NCBI GenBank assembly: GCA_013397695.1
Contig: VYZI01000194.1
Coordinates: 1-64,000 of the forward strand
Direction of reading: 5' to 3'
Origin: Centropus unirufus
Lineage: Eukaryota; Chordata; Aves; Cuculiformes; Centropidae
Length of the DNA: 64,000 bases
Positions within the stretch are counted from its first letter, which is position 1; each line of letters begins with the position of its first letter. Below are positions 61,244 to 64,000 of this stretch, piece by piece. Both the position numbers and the translations under genes were made by a program. Under the pieces are notes generated by a model. The model had not been told where the DNA came from and searched no databases. It saw only the letters and a list, made by a program, of their open reading frames with translations.

Positions 61244-64000
61244 TGTGACTAAAACTTCTCAGACACAGAATGGAAGGACAGCCAGGAATGCCCTCTGAGA
61301 TGCTGTCCAATAACAATATGTAGGAAAGGGGAAAAACAGTTATGGGGCCAATGTAGATGCCAGCCAGTGCTAACACTCATGAGAAAGAAACACCACAAAC
61401 ACTTTCTTGGGGTGTTTCATCTCTGTTGTTCTGATAATAAAGAAATGAAAAAAGATCAAGCTTTTTTCATAATTTCTCATTTACAAATCCCTGACACCTG
61501 CTCCACCCCAAGCCCTCTAGCCTGTTCTCCCAGGATGTGCCACTGCTGGAGCACAGGGAGAAGCAGTCTTTGCAGGACCAACTACCCCCATCAATATTCC
61601 ATCTCCAAAGGAAAGAGACCCCTCAAGAAAGTTGTCACCACCTGGAGGGGTCTGTCATTTCCCTTGGCCCCATCTGCTCTCTGTTCCTTTCCTCACCTTA
61701 GCCTGTAAGCTGTAAAGCTGAAATACCCAGGAATGCTGGGTTCTTAGTGTACTGAGGCCTATACCAAGTCCAGAATTTCCGGCTTGAGAAATTTAACTCT
61801 TCACAAAAAATTAATAGCACTGTTTTCATTGGCAAGTGCCTGAATGAAACCTTGGGTAGCCTGCGGACACTCAGAGCAGCACACAGTGTCAGAGGTGTTG
61901 TGCTTTTAAAAAGTGTTGCTAGTCTTGAACACACAAATTAGATTCTCTTCCATTTATACAATCCTCGAGGGATGTGCTATTTAAATTTAACCCAGTAAAC
62001 TATCAGGAGATTTCTGGGAATATTTGGTGCTCAGCATTCTTGATTGCCCTCGTGATAGTTCTGCTTCAAAATAATTTTTATATCTAAATCCTATTTCCCC
62101 TCTTAGGATCACTTATTTGATCTCTCTACCCCTTCTAGATAACTGGGGTTATCACATATGAAGTTGGGAAATAGGGAATAGACACAGTCTGGGTGGGCTT
62201 TATCCATGTGTTAGTCCTGAGAGGGCACACAGCTATGGGGCTGTACAGCCTTATCCCAGCTACAGGCCGGCTCCATCTGTTCCTGGTTGATGTGTACCAT
62301 GAGAAGTGCTCTCGGCTGTGGAGGTCCTGGTCACTGAAGAGAAACCTGACCATAAGCTGTTAGTAGAATCTCTGCTGAAGTTCAGTTAGGTGACTCCAAG
62401 AGATTTTCCTGTTCATCGTTTGGCACAAATAGTGACAGGCACTATAGAAAAGTCCCTGCACACAGAGATCCTAAAATCATGGGGCCAAATTTATCCTCAT
62501 TGTATCTGTACTGGCATTAATGGAATTACATCCGGGATGAATTTGGTCCATAGGCTGTGATAATGGAAACCTTATGAAAATCTATTGTTGAGTTAATGAC
62601 AATGCTGAGCAGTAATTAATTTTCTAGTAAGTTCCAATACACAGTGGTAATAAATTTCAATGAGGAAATAGCTTTCCTTCTTTATTGGCAGATAGCCCTG
62701 CTTAATCAGACTACTAGAAGGTGGGAATTGTCCTGAAACCCTGGCTACTCCTTGCTCCTTGAACACAATATCTTTTCAGACCAAAAAATCTGACTGTGTG
62801 TGCACTCGTGATGCACCATCAGAGCAGCCTCCCCTGACAGGTCTGCTTCGCACAGCAGCATCCAGCCTCTCTGTTGTTTCCAAAGTTAGTGGAGAAAATA
62901 AAACTGATCGAAGAAGAGTGACAAGGGATAGTTCCCTGATGCATTAAGTATTACTTGAATGAGATATGAACATCTTTCAGGAGAGAAGGGGAAAAGTCTG
63001 TAAGAAGAGTGTTCCGCTGAAACATTGCCTCTGCCTGACATGGCAAAGCCTGGCAGAAAACCTCACGTTGGAAAGCAGGGCAGGTGGAGAAATGCCCGTT
63101 CCTGGTGCAGCTCTATTTTACCTAGCGTTTTTGAGAGCAAAAAAAAATGTAGAACTGGCTTTGCAGAATGTTTGCATGGCACACAGGGGTGTTCACCATG
63201 TATTCAACTCCCTGCCCTGACACTCATTTTGGGCTGGAAGGGAATGTGTTGAAACTTCAGCAGACTTTGCCGATTAATTTAATTTTGCTATGGCTGCAAG
63301 ATAGTAGGAGTTGCTGTAAAAAGTACCAAGGGAAGAATAAAATATTGATTCTGAAAATGATTTGATACAATATTCCCAAATGTTAATGAAAATAGAATAA
63401 AAAAAATCCATAGGAAAAGAAGATATTCTAACAGCCTTTGGGTTTTATTCTCATTCCTACTGCTGAAAACAGTGGGCTCTGTCTAGCATTTAACCTTTCT
63501 TGCACATCCACAGAAACTTCAGCTGAAGTATCAAAAATCTGTAGTATGTCCTGTTGCTTCACACTAACCATACTCACATTATTATGATACAAATGAATGG
63601 ATCTGATTCACAGCAGTCATTATGCCTATAAAGAACTCCAATGGCAGTAATATCTCTAAAGCCCTCAAACAATAAAATGAATTATAAACCATTCTAGCTT
63701 TCCTTAGTCAGAGTGAACGTTTCCAGGTGTTCTTTAACCAAATCACTTAAGCAGTGTCCAGGTTTCTCAACAAACAATGTTCCATTTGCTGGTTTATAGT
63801 TTCCTGTCCTTTGCCCTCGTTAAAACGAGGGATTCAAATCTGCTACTTCTTAATCTTCAGGAATCTCCTCCTGACCCTGGCGAACCTCTAGAAAATGTCA
63901 GTGAAAGGATTGCAGATGTGCCTCTCCTAAAAACTTACAGATATACATTATCTGGACTAGAGGCTCTGTCTGCTTTTAGTGCATCTAGAATTTTTACAGC
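61244..64000. other. AT-rich intergenic-like sequence, no gene seen
   Basis: Contains the palindromic element at 62480 and chance frames of up to 113 codons (61367-61708). No gene, tRNA or other RNA recognised. Confidence 0.5.
62480..62550. repeat. Short palindromic element, ancient-repeat-like
   Basis: TGGGGCCAAATTTATCC at 62480-62496 and GGATGAATTTGGTCCA at 62535-62550 are imperfect inverted repeats enclosing about 38 bases that include 'tggcattaatggaattaca'. The 'gatgaatttggtcc' end and near-palindromic build resemble old interspersed repeats common in amniote genomes. No family name can be assigned without a repeat-library search. Confidence 0.45.

Noticed and set aside
1..64000. tRNA, rRNA, mitochondrial insert or viral gene
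   Set aside because: No tRNA A/B-box pair with cloverleaf, no rRNA motifs, no mitochondrial coding blocks and no retroviral gag/pol/env frames were recognised by eye.

Overview
This window reads as nuclear DNA of a bird. The main evidence is several degraded CR1 LINE 3' ends in the avian style, with their LFSLEKRRLRGDL-like ORF2 C-terminal remnants and 'ttggaccagatgacctccag' / 'aaccattctatgat'-type tails. The rest is long AT-rich non-coding sequence with one sharp CpG island and scattered simple repeats. There is no prokaryotic gene organisation: no operons, no Shine-Dalgarno sites and no runs of long ORFs.

Layout. From 1 to about 32.7 kb there is AT-rich sequence with no convincing protein-coding gene. 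If the exon described below is real, this is the 5' part of a very long first intron of a minus-strand gene. It holds two clear CR1 fragments (about 15.6 and 19.1 kb), small tandem duplications, a perfect hairpin, poly-A/poly-T tracts and a few exon-like stretches with good splice sites. From about 32.73 to 33.87 kb there is a strong CpG island. On its minus strand lies a short ORF start, MSRSAALLLCLLGCNVWKA..., which looks like a signal-peptide-encoding first exon (33289 to about 33196). Upstream of it are a uORF overlapping the start by ATGA, a TATA-like element, G-rich tracts and a CTCF-like site. A CpG-rich CR1 3' end sits at the upstream shoulder of the island.

From about 33.94 to 64 kb the sequence is again AT-rich and looks like upstream intergenic or regulatory DNA. 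It carries one long CR1 copy (about 36.65-37.27 kb), a short minus-strand CR1 end (about 56.1 kb), a 450-bp pyrimidine-rich stretch (about 41.4-41.9 kb), a decayed TATG/AT repeat block (about 44.7-45.0 kb), a 12-bp x 4 minisatellite (61196-61243), a small palindromic ancient-repeat-like element (about 62.5 kb) and a small GC-rich island (about 57.1-57.4 kb) with an exon-like 20-codon MGC... start.

Function. At most one gene can be supported: a secreted or membrane protein whose 5' end is here and whose remaining exons lie outside the window or were not recognised. I could not name it. I found no evidence of a novel multi-gene system. The most informative signals are at the CpG-island promoter and the isolated exon-like stretches.
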